Shown here: positions 35,699 through 43,806 of the stretch, in pieces
Numbering within the stretch: position 1 is the stretch's first letter
Layout of the letters: the number at the start of each line of letters is the position of its first letter
Origin: Pedobacter heparinus DSM 2366
Lineage (GTDB): Bacteria; Bacteroidota; Bacteroidia; Sphingobacteriales; Sphingobacteriaceae
Reading direction: 5' to 3'
Assembly (NCBI RefSeq): GCF_000023825.1
Contig: NC_013061.1
Coordinates: forward strand, 2,604,001-2,668,000
DNA length: 64,000 nucleotides
Notes under the pieces: model-generated
The model's input: only the letters and a program-made list of their open reading frames with translations
What the model was told of the DNA's origin: nothing
Databases searched by the model: none
Position numbers and translations under genes: made by a program

Positions 35699-37138
35699 TT
35701 AGAGGTTGGTAATTGGTCTGTATTTAGGCACCAATGATTTCATGACTGTCCACCCAATTAAATAACAAACGGAGCATATAGAAAATACAATAAAATATCC
35801 TGCTTCCTCTCCCTTAAAACCCATGAATACCATTTGAGTCTGACCGGCATGATCGAACAATAAACCTGAGCCCTTGTTAATAAAAAAGGCACCTATACCA
35901 CCGGCCATACCTCCTATACCTGTAACTGTTGCTATTGCTTTTTTAGGAAACATATCTCCTACAGTTGTGAAGATATTTGCAGACCATGCCTGGTGTGCTG
36001 CACCGGCAATACCGATAATAAGTACCGGTATCCAGTAAGTAATCTGCCCCAGGGGTTGTGCCAATAAAGCAAGCAGAGGGAAGAACGCAAAAATTAACAT
36101 TGCTCTCATTCTGCCCTCGTAAGGGTTCATCCCCTTTTTTTCCACAAAATAAGTAGGCAACCACCCGCCGATGATAGAAAGCAATGTGATCATATAGAGT
36201 ACAAAAAGTGGTAGTGCACTTTGTGTAGAATCCATTCCATATACTGAGCTCAGATAAGCTGGCGTCCAGAAAAGGAAAAACCACCATACCCCGTCGGTCA
36301 TGAATTTACCAAAGGCGAATGCCCATGTTTGGTTATGTTTCAAACAATCAATAAAAGAAGCTTTGGTAGTTGTTTCTTCTACATAGTCGACCAGTTTCCT
36401 ATCGGAGATCAAGTCTTGCTGTATATATTCCAGTTCAGCTGCATTCACTTTAGGGTGTAATTCAGGTTTATGATAGATAAATACCCAGAAACCCATCCAT
36501 ACAAAGCCTAGTGCTCCTATAATTATAAATGACATTTCCCAGCCCCATTTTGCGGCAATAAAAGGAATGGTAATTGGCGCAGCAAGCGCGCCCACTGTTG
36601 CACCTGCATTAAAAATACTGGTAGAAAATGCCCGGTCTTTTTTAGGGAAATATTCGGCTGTAGCTTTAATTGCTGCTGGAAAGTTACCAGCTTCACCAAC
36701 AGCCAGGATAAAACGTGCAAAAATGAACAAAGTAACGCTTACCGTAATGATCATTGCTGTATTATCAACCAAGGCCAGTGATTGTTTTGCACCTTCAAAA
36801 CCGACCATCCAGTTGCCGGTAATCATACCTGATGTAGCTATTCCACAAAATGCGTGTAAACAGGCACCAATAGACCATATTCCGATAGCCCATAGAAATC
36901 CTTTTTTGGTATCAAGCCAGTCTACAAAACGGCCGGCAAATAACATAGAAACTGCATAGAAAATAGAAAAAAGAGCTGTAATGTTACCATAATCATTGTT
37001 TGTCCAGTGAAATTCCGGAGCAATAAAATCTTTCCATGTTAAGGAAAGAACCTGCCGGTCCATATAATTAATTGTAGTAGCAAAAAATAACATGGCACAG
37101 ATTGTCCATCTGTAATTCCCCCTTTTAGTCTCTTTCAT
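35699..37138 (-). CDS. exuT: MFS hexuronate transporter (ExuT-like, ACS family)
   Basis: Inner membrane symporter, 479 residues, twelve membrane segments. Family signatures: RWTICAMLFFATTINYMDRQ, VLSLTWKDF near the N-terminus, RFILAVGEAGNFPAAIKATA, EYFPKKDRAFSTSIFNAG and GIAGAAHQAWSANIFTTVGD. Such proteins import glucuronate or galacturonate. AACCAAA (37143-37149) precedes the start, and the hexuronate operator candidate lies 230 bp upstream at 37368-37386. Genes for uronate isomerase (uxaC) or tagaturonate reductase are not in this window. Confidence 0.9.
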   Translation of the reverse strand: MKETKRGNYRWTICAMLFFATTINYMDRQVLSLTWKDFIAPEFHWTNNDYGNITALFSIFYAVSMLFAGRFVDWLDTKKGFLWAIGIWSIGACLHAFCGIATSGMITGNWMVGFEGAKQSLALVDNTAMIITVSVTLFIFARFILAVGEAGNFPAAIKATAEYFPKKDRAFSTSIFNAGATVGALAAPITIPFIAAKWGWEMSFIIIGALGFVWMGFWVFIYHKPELHPKVNAAELEYIQQDLISDRKLVDYVEETTTKASFIDCLKHNQTWAFAFGKFMTDGVWWFFLFWTPAYLSSVYGMDSTQSALPLFVLYMITLLSIIGGWLPTYFVEKKGMNPYEGRMRAMLIFAFFPLLALLAQPLGQITYWIPVLIIGIAGAAHQAWSANIFTTVGDMFPKKAIATVTGIGGMAGGIGAFFINKGSGLLFDHAGQTQMVFMGFKGEEAGYFIVFSICSVCYLIGWTVMKSLVPKYRPITNL

Positions 37139-37491
37139 TATATTTGGTTTTGTTTAATTTGTATGTGATTGAAATTTAAATTTTTGCTCGTTGTACTTTA
37201 CAATGTTTTCAGGGCCTCAATATATGTAATTCCCGTTAATTACCCGTGTCAAAAATTCTTTACGTAACTTATTTCTATTAAAATCTACGCCATTACTTTT
37301 AATTGTTTTTACCTGTAACCTGAGCAATTCTACAGAATAATTATAAGTAAAAACAGTCTTCTTTGGAAAATATTTACGCAATCGTTATCGTGATTATGTG
37401 CTTTTGGATACTCTTTTGGCTATTTAATAAACATTATTAACATTTGCTTATATAAGTGGAACGATATAGACTTTATTTCATAAATTTATAC
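37139..37491. other. Divergent intergenic region with operator candidate
   Basis: 353 bp between exuT (minus) and the secreted DUF4350-like gene (plus). AT-rich. It contains AACCAAA at 37143-37149 next to the exuT start and AAATATTTACGCAATCGTT at 37368-37386. I see no gene, RNA or clear -33/-7 pair. Confidence 0.6.
37368..37386. promoter_or_regulatory. Candidate hexuronate LacI operator (exuT side)
   Basis: AAATATTTACGCAATCGTT matches the site at 28580-28598 in 18 of 19 positions. It lies 105 bp before the DUF4350-like gene and 230 bp before exuT, so it may control either or both. Confidence 0.58.
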
Positions 37492-38295
37492 ATGCATTTA
37501 AAAGACACATTATTAAAATATGCTTTCCTGCTTGTTATTTATTGTGCAGGAGGGATTTCTCTAGGCTATGCCCAGGAAAAAACGGTTTTACTTGATTATT
37601 TCTTTAACCATGAAGTAAAAAAGGACAAATCGGGAAAAGAAGTAAGGTTCCATTATACCTGGGAGGATCAGACCCTGAACGGTTTTTCTATGCTAGGGGA
37701 TCTGTTCATAAAGGAAGGATTAAAGATAAAAAGCCTGGATGCCGCCCCTACTGCATCTAATCTTAAAGGAAATGATATCTATATTATAGTCGATCCGGAC
37801 AATCAAAAAGAAAGTCCCAATCCAAACCTTATTGGCCCCGGTCATATCAAGGCAATAACAGATTGGGTAAAGGCCGGTGGCGTGCTTGTAATCTTTGCCA
37901 ACGATAGCGCAAATACCAATCTAATACAGTTAAATGACCTTTCTAAAAAGTTTGGAATAACTTTTACCAATCAAAGCAGGAATATGGTGAAAAATGGAAA
38001 ACTTGAAATGGGCGAAGTAAATGTTCCAAATGACAATACGGTTTTTCCTTCTTCGAAGAAGTTTTATTTAAAGGAGATCTCTGTTCTTGGCGTTAGGCCA
38101 CCTGCAAAAGCCTTAATTACGGAGCAAAATGATGTTATAATGGCAACCGCCAGATATGGAAAAGGAACAGTATTTGCCGTTGGAGATCCATGGTTATACA
38201 ATGAATATGTAGATGGAACCAGGATCCCTGCAGAGTATGAAAATTATAAAGGCGCTGCTGAACTGGTAAAATGGCTGAAAAAGCAGATTCCTTAA
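37492..38295 (+). CDS. Secreted DUF4350-like protein
   Basis: 267 residues from the ATG at 37492, which places a signal peptide at the N-terminus (MHLKDTLLKYAFLLVIYCAG, cleaved near GYAQ); a GTG start at 37456 is longer and less likely. The mature part has a flavodoxin/amidotransferase-like fold pattern: KTVLLDYFFNHE, ADPDN-like VDPDNQKESP, HIKAITDWVKAGGVLVIFAN, GRYGKGTVFAVGDPW-like near the end. Such DUF4350 domains accompany unsaturated uronyl hydrolases (GH105) in pectin-type loci. Catalytic function unknown. It is divergent from exuT and close to the second operator copy. Confidence 0.75.
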   Translation: MHLKDTLLKYAFLLVIYCAGGISLGYAQEKTVLLDYFFNHEVKKDKSGKEVRFHYTWEDQTLNGFSMLGDLFIKEGLKIKSLDAAPTASNLKGNDIYIIVDPDNQKESPNPNLIGPGHIKAITDWVKAGGVLVIFANDSANTNLIQLNDLSKKFGITFTNQSRNMVKNGKLEMGEVNVPNDNTVFPSSKKFYLKEISVLGVRPPAKALITEQNDVIMATARYGKGTVFAVGDPWLYNEYVDGTRIPAEYENYKGAAELVKWLKKQIP

Positions 38296-38306
38296 CAGCC
38301 ATTTTA

Positions 38307-39107
38307 TTATTTTTTTGCAGATAAATAAAATCCGCGACTATAACCGGATGGGTATTCATCGATATAAAGAATCTGCTCACCATCAATATATGGTGGGAAA
38401 TCAGCAATTACATCGTAACCTTCAGCAAAATGGCTCAATAGTTTTTCCTGATTGAAAAACCAGGAAGGATAAGAGGCCGGATAAACTTCAGGAGGAACGA
38501 TCTGTAAGGTCAGTCGGTCTTCTTTTTCCTCATGAAAAGCGGTTCTGTCAAAAAGAATAAAGTCAAAATGATATGCGGCAAGTTCTTTAAGAAAAATATG
38601 AGGTCTTTCAAGATACTGTACAGAGCTGGAAATCAATACAAAATCAATGTTTTTATCCTGGATACATTGCGCTATACTGTTATAGAATTTAAGTTGACCA
38701 TCTTCAAAGTTAGCCTTACCGGATGCTACATAATGCTCTTGCTCAACTACATTCCAGGTTGAACATACGCCGGGATTCAAAAATTCTTTGATCTGGTAAT
38801 AAGTACTGCCCAATGAACCTCCAAAATCAATCACATGAAGCGGAGCACCCTTTAAAGAAGCACTATGCTGTAAAAAAGTAAGAAGAGGAAATGGATACTC
38901 TTTTTTATCAAAAATTACAGAATCACGCTCGTAAACAGCTTCACCGGATTTTACTTTTAACAGCGCATTTTTGGTTCTTTCTAAAATAATCCCCGAATCG
39001 TACCCGTCTGCTTCTTTTAATACATCTGCCCAGGACAAATAATTACCAAACCAGCCATACTTAGGCTGGTTATCTGACTTAAATTTCCCGAAAATACCTT
39101 TGAACAT
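38307..39107 (-). CDS. TIGR04325-family putative methyltransferase
   Basis: 266 residues. The N-terminal YGWFGNYLSWADVLKEADGY, followed by a Rossmann-like SAM-binding core (LHVIDFGGSLGSTYYQI, VVEQEHYVASGKANF, DFVLISSSVQYLERP), matches the TIGR04325 (LIC12133-like) family, often found with surface polysaccharide genes. No acceptor can be inferred. It converges with the gene ending at 38295, with 11 bp between. Upstream genes on the same strand (FabV, Idi) are unrelated in function. Confidence 0.8.
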   Translation of the reverse strand: MFKGIFGKFKSDNQPKYGWFGNYLSWADVLKEADGYDSGIILERTKNALLKVKSGEAVYERDSVIFDKKEYPFPLLTFLQHSASLKGAPLHVIDFGGSLGSTYYQIKEFLNPGVCSTWNVVEQEHYVASGKANFEDGQLKFYNSIAQCIQDKNIDFVLISSSVQYLERPHIFLKELAAYHFDFILFDRTAFHEEKEDRLTLQIVPPEVYPASYPSWFFNQEKLLSHFAEGYDVIADFPPYIDGEQILYIDEYPSGYSRGFYLSAKK

Positions 39108-39159
39108 ATAAAATTGATTATCTATTTATGGTTCAAGACAAATACTTATTAAAAAAGTC

Positions 39160-40353
39160 CTATACCAGCCCTGGTATTTCTACCATTTCATCAACTTCTT
39201 TTTGATAGTCGACACCAGCCATATCGAAGCCGAATAAATTCAGGAAATCTTTTTTATAACCCGGCAGATCACCTATCAATGGCAGGGTTTCATCGGTTGC
39301 TTCTGCCCATAAGGTAAATACCTTATCCTGAACATCGCTACGCATTTCCCAATCATCTATTCTGATCCTACCCTGCTCATCAGTTTTGGGCTCATGTCCG
39401 GTATAGAGCCTTTCGGTAAATAGCCTTTCCATCTGTTCTATGCAGCCTTCATGAATGCCTTTTTCTTTCATTACTTTATAAAGAAGGGAGATATAAAGTG
39501 GAATTACAGGTATCGCAGAACTTGCCTGTGTAACCAAAGCCTTATTTACAGAGACAAAAGCCCTTCCGTCGATGTCTTTTAATTTATCGTTGATGGTAAA
39601 CGCAGTCGCTTCCAGGTGATCTTTCGCACGGCCAATGGTACCTTTACGATATACCGCCTCAGTTACAGATGGACCAATATATGAATAGGCAACTGTTTTA
39701 GCTCCTGTTGCGAGCAAACCTCTGGATTTCAATGCATCCATCCACATTTCCCAGTCTTCACCACCCATTACGGCAATTGTATTTTCTATTTCTTCTTCAT
39801 TAGCCGGAACAATGGAAATTTCAGAAACTACCCCCGTATGAAAATCTACAGTTTTATTGGTAAATATATCCTCACCAATCGGCTTTAGCACAGAACTATG
39901 TAACACGCCGGTTTTAGGGTGCATCCTTTTTGGAGAAGCAAGGCTATAAATAACCAGGTCTATTTGCCCTAAATCTTTTTCAATCAGATCCAGCGTTTTT
40001 TGTTTTACTTCATCAGAAAAAGCATCTCCGTTAATGCTTTTGGCATATAAACCTGCTTTTAGTGCCTGATTTTCAAAGGCGGCGCTGTTGTACCAGCCTG
40101 GTGACGCTGTTTTACCAGGGGCCGGCGGTTTTTCAAAAAAAACACCTACTGTAGCCGCGTCTGAACCAAATGCACTGGTGATCCGGGAAGCCAGTCCGAA
40201 TCCTGTAGAAGCTCCTATGACCAATACTTTCTTAGGGCCATCAATTGGCCCTTTAGATTTTACATAATTAATTTGGTTGATTACATTTTGTTCACATCCT
40301 TTCGGGTGTGCTGTAAGGCATATAAACCCACGCATTCTAGGCTCAATAATCAT
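39160..40353 (-). CDS. fabV: Trans-2-enoyl-ACP/CoA reductase
   Basis: Reduces the enoyl-ACP double bond in the last step of fatty acid elongation. 397 residues, usual for FabV. Nucleotide-binding VLVIGASTGFGLASRI, and the FabV-specific catalytic pair Y235-x8-K244 (SYIGPSVTEAVYRKGTIGRA) are exactly spaced. The N-terminal MIIEPRMRGFICLTAHPKGC is characteristic. FabV is usually insensitive to triclosan. AACCAAA (40367-40373) lies upstream, and it follows idi on the same strand. Confidence 0.96.
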   Translation of the reverse strand: MIIEPRMRGFICLTAHPKGCEQNVINQINYVKSKGPIDGPKKVLVIGASTGFGLASRITSAFGSDAATVGVFFEKPPAPGKTASPGWYNSAAFENQALKAGLYAKSINGDAFSDEVKQKTLDLIEKDLGQIDLVIYSLASPKRMHPKTGVLHSSVLKPIGEDIFTNKTVDFHTGVVSEISIVPANEEEIENTIAVMGGEDWEMWMDALKSRGLLATGAKTVAYSYIGPSVTEAVYRKGTIGRAKDHLEATAFTINDKLKDIDGRAFVSVNKALVTQASSAIPVIPLYISLLYKVMKEKGIHEGCIEQMERLFTERLYTGHEPKTDEQGRIRIDDWEMRSDVQDKVFTLWAEATDETLPLIGDLPGYKKDFLNLFGFDMAGVDYQKEVDEMVEIPGLV

Positions 40354-40422
40354 AAAGCATTTTTATTTTGGTTAGTAATAATATAAGGAAGGATTAACAT
40401 CATGGCAAAATAACCATTGTTT

Positions 40423-40953
40423 TTACATATTATCAAGAATTTCCCGATAAGTTTCCATCACACGACCAAAACAGATCTTCAACCATTCTGTATATTCTTC
40501 GGGATGGGCCTGCAGATCATTTAACAATACCTTCATTTCCAAATATTTATACGCTGCTACTTCAGCAGGATTGGGAACTGGTATACTGTCGCTTAGGCCA
40601 AAAAAAACATGATCATATTCATGTTCATAAATTTCATCTGATAAGGCCGCTTTATAGATAAAGTGAAAACCGTAAATAAGGTTACAATGCATCCCCATTT
40701 CTTCCTGCAGTCGCCTGTTGGCTGCATCAATAGTAGTTTCTCCATGTCGGGGGTGACTGCAACAGGTATTTGTCCATTTACCACCTGAATGGTATTTATC
40801 ATTGGCCCGCTGTTGCAACAACAATTCTCCTTTGGTATTAAAAATAAAAACAGAAAAAGCACGATGCAGGCAGCCTTGCAGGTGTGCCTCCATTTTTTCC
40901 ATCAATCCTATTTCGAGGTCATTTTCATTAACCAATATTACTTTTTCAGTCAT
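40423..40953 (-). CDS. idi: Isopentenyl-diphosphate delta-isomerase, type I
   Basis: Interconverts IPP and DMAPP for isoprenoid synthesis. 176 residues, Nudix fold. Catalytic Cys65 (TNTCCSHPRHGE) and Glu112 (YEHEYDHVF) are present, as are LHRAFSVFIFN and the Nudix-like RRLQEEMG. It follows the DUF3037 gene by 25 bp on the same strand, probably without functional relation. Confidence 0.96.
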   Translation of the reverse strand: MTEKVILVNENDLEIGLMEKMEAHLQGCLHRAFSVFIFNTKGELLLQQRANDKYHSGGKWTNTCCSHPRHGETTIDAANRRLQEEMGMHCNLIYGFHFIYKAALSDEIYEHEYDHVFFGLSDSIPVPNPAEVAAYKYLEMKVLLNDLQAHPEEYTEWLKICFGRVMETYREILDNM

Positions 40954-40978
40954 TACAAGGTTCTATTTATATTAAAAG

Positions 40979-41362
40979 CTAGCGTACCAGTTTATTATAT
41001 AATTTATGGAGTGTTTCGTGAGCATCAGCACTAAGACCCGCGTGGGCCCTGGAAGTTTGTAAAACTGTACTACGGGTTGCTGTCAACCAGCGGAACCTGG
41101 AAGCTATATCTAATTTACCAATGGTTCCAGCATCACTACCTCCCATACAAATGCGTTTAAATGCATTTAGGTTTTCTTCAAGTACGGAAACATCCAGATC
41201 TGTGCAAAAAATATTTAATTTTTTCAGGTTCAGCTCAAACATAACCTGTAAGAATTTTTGCTTTGGACAGTAGACCACGACGCCCACATTCATGAATTCT
41301 TCGCGTTCTACCCTTGGCACGACACGGATGACAGCATATTCAAATAAGTGTTTCTCTTGCAT
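40979..41362 (-). CDS. DUF3037 protein, partner of the HipA-like kinase
   Basis: 127 residues from the ATG at 41360-41362; the longer frame starts with TTG at 41380. DUF3037 features: YAVIRVVPRVEREEFMNVGV, VVYCPKQKFL, SRFRWLTATRSTVLQTSRAH. The start lies inside the 3' end of the HipA-like gene (23-bp overlap), so the two are translated from one mRNA. HipA-like/DUF3037 adjacency recurs in bacteria, but the role of DUF3037 is unknown; an accessory or antitoxin-like function is speculation. Confidence 0.85.
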   Translation of the reverse strand: MQEKHLFEYAVIRVVPRVEREEFMNVGVVVYCPKQKFLQVMFELNLKKLNIFCTDLDVSVLEENLNAFKRICMGGSDAGTIGKLDIASRFRWLTATRSTVLQTSRAHAGLSADAHETLHKLYNKLVR

Positions 41363-42137
41363 TTTGTGCCTCTTTAACAAAAATTTCTGAATTGGCCACT
41401 CTTGTTTCCAAAAAGTGGATATACGCTTGCCTGTGTTCAGTTAGCGTTTCAAAGGAATACTCCTCAACCAGCCATTCATCGGGGATCAGGTGTACAATAT
41501 CAGCAATAAGGCCAGGTGTAAGCAACTGACGGAATTCCCTGTCAACGCTTTCCAGTTCTGTCGCCATTGGCAACATTACATGATCTTTTATCAATACAAA
41601 TGGACGTAAGGCCTGTTCTTTCCAGTTTTGCCAGGAATGATGAAAATACAAGGATGCGCCATGATCTATTAACCAGAGTTCTTTATGCCAGATCAGCATA
41701 TTGGTGTTTCTGGCTGTGCGGTCCATATTTGTAAGTAAACAATCCAGCCAAACAATTTGCGAAGCTGTTTTTGCATCAATTACAGTTACAAGCGGATCAA
41801 AAGTAATTGCACCAGAAAGATAATGTAAAGCCAGGTTAAGTCCTTCGCTTGCCCGCAACAGGTCTTGTATTTCTTCATCAGGTTCTATCCGTCCAAATGC
41901 TTCGTCTAACGAAGCAAATACAATTTCTGGAACCCGGAAACCCAATGCCCTGGCAATTTCACCACCAATAATTTCAGCAATCAGTGCTTTTACCCCTTGC
42001 CCCGCACCTTTAAATTTAAGTACATATAAAAAACCATCATCTGCTTCTGCAATTGCTGGCATAGACCCACCTTCCCTTAAAGGAGTTACATACCTGGTCA
42101 CGTTAACACTGCGCAATGTTAGCTGGCTATCGCTCAT
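41340..42137 (-). CDS. HipA-like kinase-fold protein
   Basis: 265 residues, shorter than HipA (about 440) and without the HipA N-terminal subdomain. Kinase-like elements are present: an N-lobe Lys in YVLKFKGAGQGVKALIAEII (K41), a catalytic-loop-like DCLLTNMDRTARNTNML (D139) and a metal-site-like LWLIDHGASL (D158). It is therefore probably an active protein or small-molecule kinase of the HipA-like family. No hipB-type DNA-binding antitoxin is adjacent; instead a DUF3037 gene overlaps its 3' end. Function unknown. Confidence 0.82.
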   Translation of the reverse strand: MSDSQLTLRSVNVTRYVTPLREGGSMPAIAEADDGFLYVLKFKGAGQGVKALIAEIIGGEIARALGFRVPEIVFASLDEAFGRIEPDEEIQDLLRASEGLNLALHYLSGAITFDPLVTVIDAKTASQIVWLDCLLTNMDRTARNTNMLIWHKELWLIDHGASLYFHHSWQNWKEQALRPFVLIKDHVMLPMATELESVDREFRQLLTPGLIADIVHLIPDEWLVEEYSFETLTEHRQAYIHFLETRVANSEIFVKEAQNARETLI

Positions 42138-42203
42138 ATCTTTATTTAATATTGCTATTTAATGGCTAAAGATAACAATCTTTTTATTGAGCAACCGAAT
42201 AGC

Positions 42204-43793
42204 TTAGTCGATATAGGAGACCGATATTTTTTTTGGAAGTGGTTCAGGATTACTTTTTTTACCGTTGTAATAATAAATGCCAGCGGCTTTAAAATATTCC
42301 AGGTGTGTATTTAACCTCAGCTGAAAATCATTAAAATTCTTTTTATTGTCTGTAGTCCAGGCAGCTTCTGCCAGCGCAGTTATCCTGGGAAACAATAAAT
42401 AATCCAGACGCTGGCTACTGTTTACCGTCTCCGTCCACAAACAAGCCTGAATGCCCATAATATTTTTTTCATGATGAGCAGTTTCAGGAACCTGTTCATG
42501 AGAAAAGTAATATACTTTTTCAATCGGACTGTATTCGCCTGCTTTCCACCTTCTGCCGGAAACAGCTGTGCTGTCTTGCACAAAATCAAAATATAAAGGT
42601 ATTCTTGGTGTCAATACAACCGAAAAGCCTTTATCCAGTGCGGTTTTTAGCACCTCAGGCTGATCATGCCTCCACCAAAAAACCAGGGTATTTTTTGGTG
42701 CCAGATTGGTTTCTGTTACCTCATCCCAGGCCAATACTTTATTGTTCAGTTTAGTCAGAGAATCAGCCATTCTTTTAATAAAGTAATGTTCAACCGCTTT
42801 GAGGTCTTTCAGGCCCATGGTTTTCATTAAATGTTGTACATCAGCATTGGTATTCCATTTTTTATTTCCAAAGGCAACTTCATCACCACCAATATGGATC
42901 ATCTGCGATGGGAAAAGTACATCCGTTTCCTTTAAAATATTGGTCAGGTACTGATAAGTCCCTTCTTTACCAGGATTAAAAGTAAACTCGGGATATTTAT
43001 CGGTTCCACCCCCACTGTATTCAGGATAAGCCATATTTGCAGCGGTTGCATGACCAGGCATATCTATTTCTGGGATAATCTGGATGTGTCTTTCCGCTGC
43101 ATAAAGTACCAGCTCAGCGATGTCTTCCTGACTGTAGTATTTTGCCGGGGCATAAGGATTAAAATAGTTTCCTATGCCGCCTATTAAAGCTAATTTAGGA
43201 TATTTTTTAATATCTAAACGCCAACCCGGCTGGTCTGTTAAATGCCAGTGAAAACGGTTCAGCTTATAAAAAGCCATCCAGTCTAACAACTGCTTAACTT
43301 TTTCTTTTCCGAAAAAGTACCTTGATTCATCGAGCATAAGCCCACGCCAGCCATATTTAGGTGCATCGGTTATTTTCCAGCATTCAATGGATTGTCCGGC
43401 CGACTGTCTGATCAATTGCAATAAAGTACTGATCCCATTAAACAGGCCATCAGTAGTTGAAGCGCTGATGCTGATATTTCGGGCATTCATTTCTAACTGG
43501 TATTCCTCTGCCTTAATCGTTTTTTTAGGACCAAGGTTTAATACTATAACAGATGAACGCTGTCCTTCTTCTATACTAAGGCTCAATCCCTTATACTTGA
43601 GCAATTCCTTTTGCAGGTAATGGGCCAGTGGTTCAAGTACCGATTGGTTAACCTGTATTGAGGTTTGATCTGTAAGCTGAAAACTTCCGGTAGTTTTGGT
43701 AAAACTGGCTGGTAAAGGTATAACCGGACACGATTGTTGGGCAGATGCACCCAGCCATGTATATAGAAATAAACACAATAATATTTTTTTCAT
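42204..43793 (-). CDS. Beta-N-acetylhexosaminidase, family GH20
   Basis: Secreted exo-hexosaminidase, 529 residues. Signal peptide MKKILLCLFLYTWLGASAQ. GH20b-type N-terminal domain (about 20-140), then the TIM barrel with GWRGLMLDESRYFFGKEKVK, NRFHWHLTDQPGWRLDIKKY, IPEIDMPGHATAANMAYPEY, the catalytic D304-E305 pair (HIGGDEVAFG) and LVFWWRHDQPE. It would remove terminal GlcNAc or GalNAc from glycans in the periplasm or at the surface. It is the last gene of the locus SusC-SusD-lipoprotein-GH3-GH20 and starts 13 bp after the GH3 gene. Confidence 0.96.
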   Translation of the reverse strand: MKKILLCLFLYTWLGASAQQSCPVIPLPASFTKTTGSFQLTDQTSIQVNQSVLEPLAHYLQKELLKYKGLSLSIEEGQRSSVIVLNLGPKKTIKAEEYQLEMNARNISISASTTDGLFNGISTLLQLIRQSAGQSIECWKITDAPKYGWRGLMLDESRYFFGKEKVKQLLDWMAFYKLNRFHWHLTDQPGWRLDIKKYPKLALIGGIGNYFNPYAPAKYYSQEDIAELVLYAAERHIQIIPEIDMPGHATAANMAYPEYSGGGTDKYPEFTFNPGKEGTYQYLTNILKETDVLFPSQMIHIGGDEVAFGNKKWNTNADVQHLMKTMGLKDLKAVEHYFIKRMADSLTKLNNKVLAWDEVTETNLAPKNTLVFWWRHDQPEVLKTALDKGFSVVLTPRIPLYFDFVQDSTAVSGRRWKAGEYSPIEKVYYFSHEQVPETAHHEKNIMGIQACLWTETVNSSQRLDYLLFPRITALAEAAWTTDNKKNFNDFQLRLNTHLEYFKAAGIYYYNGKKSNPEPLPKKISVSYID

Positions 43794-43806
43794 ATCAGTA
43801 TTGATC

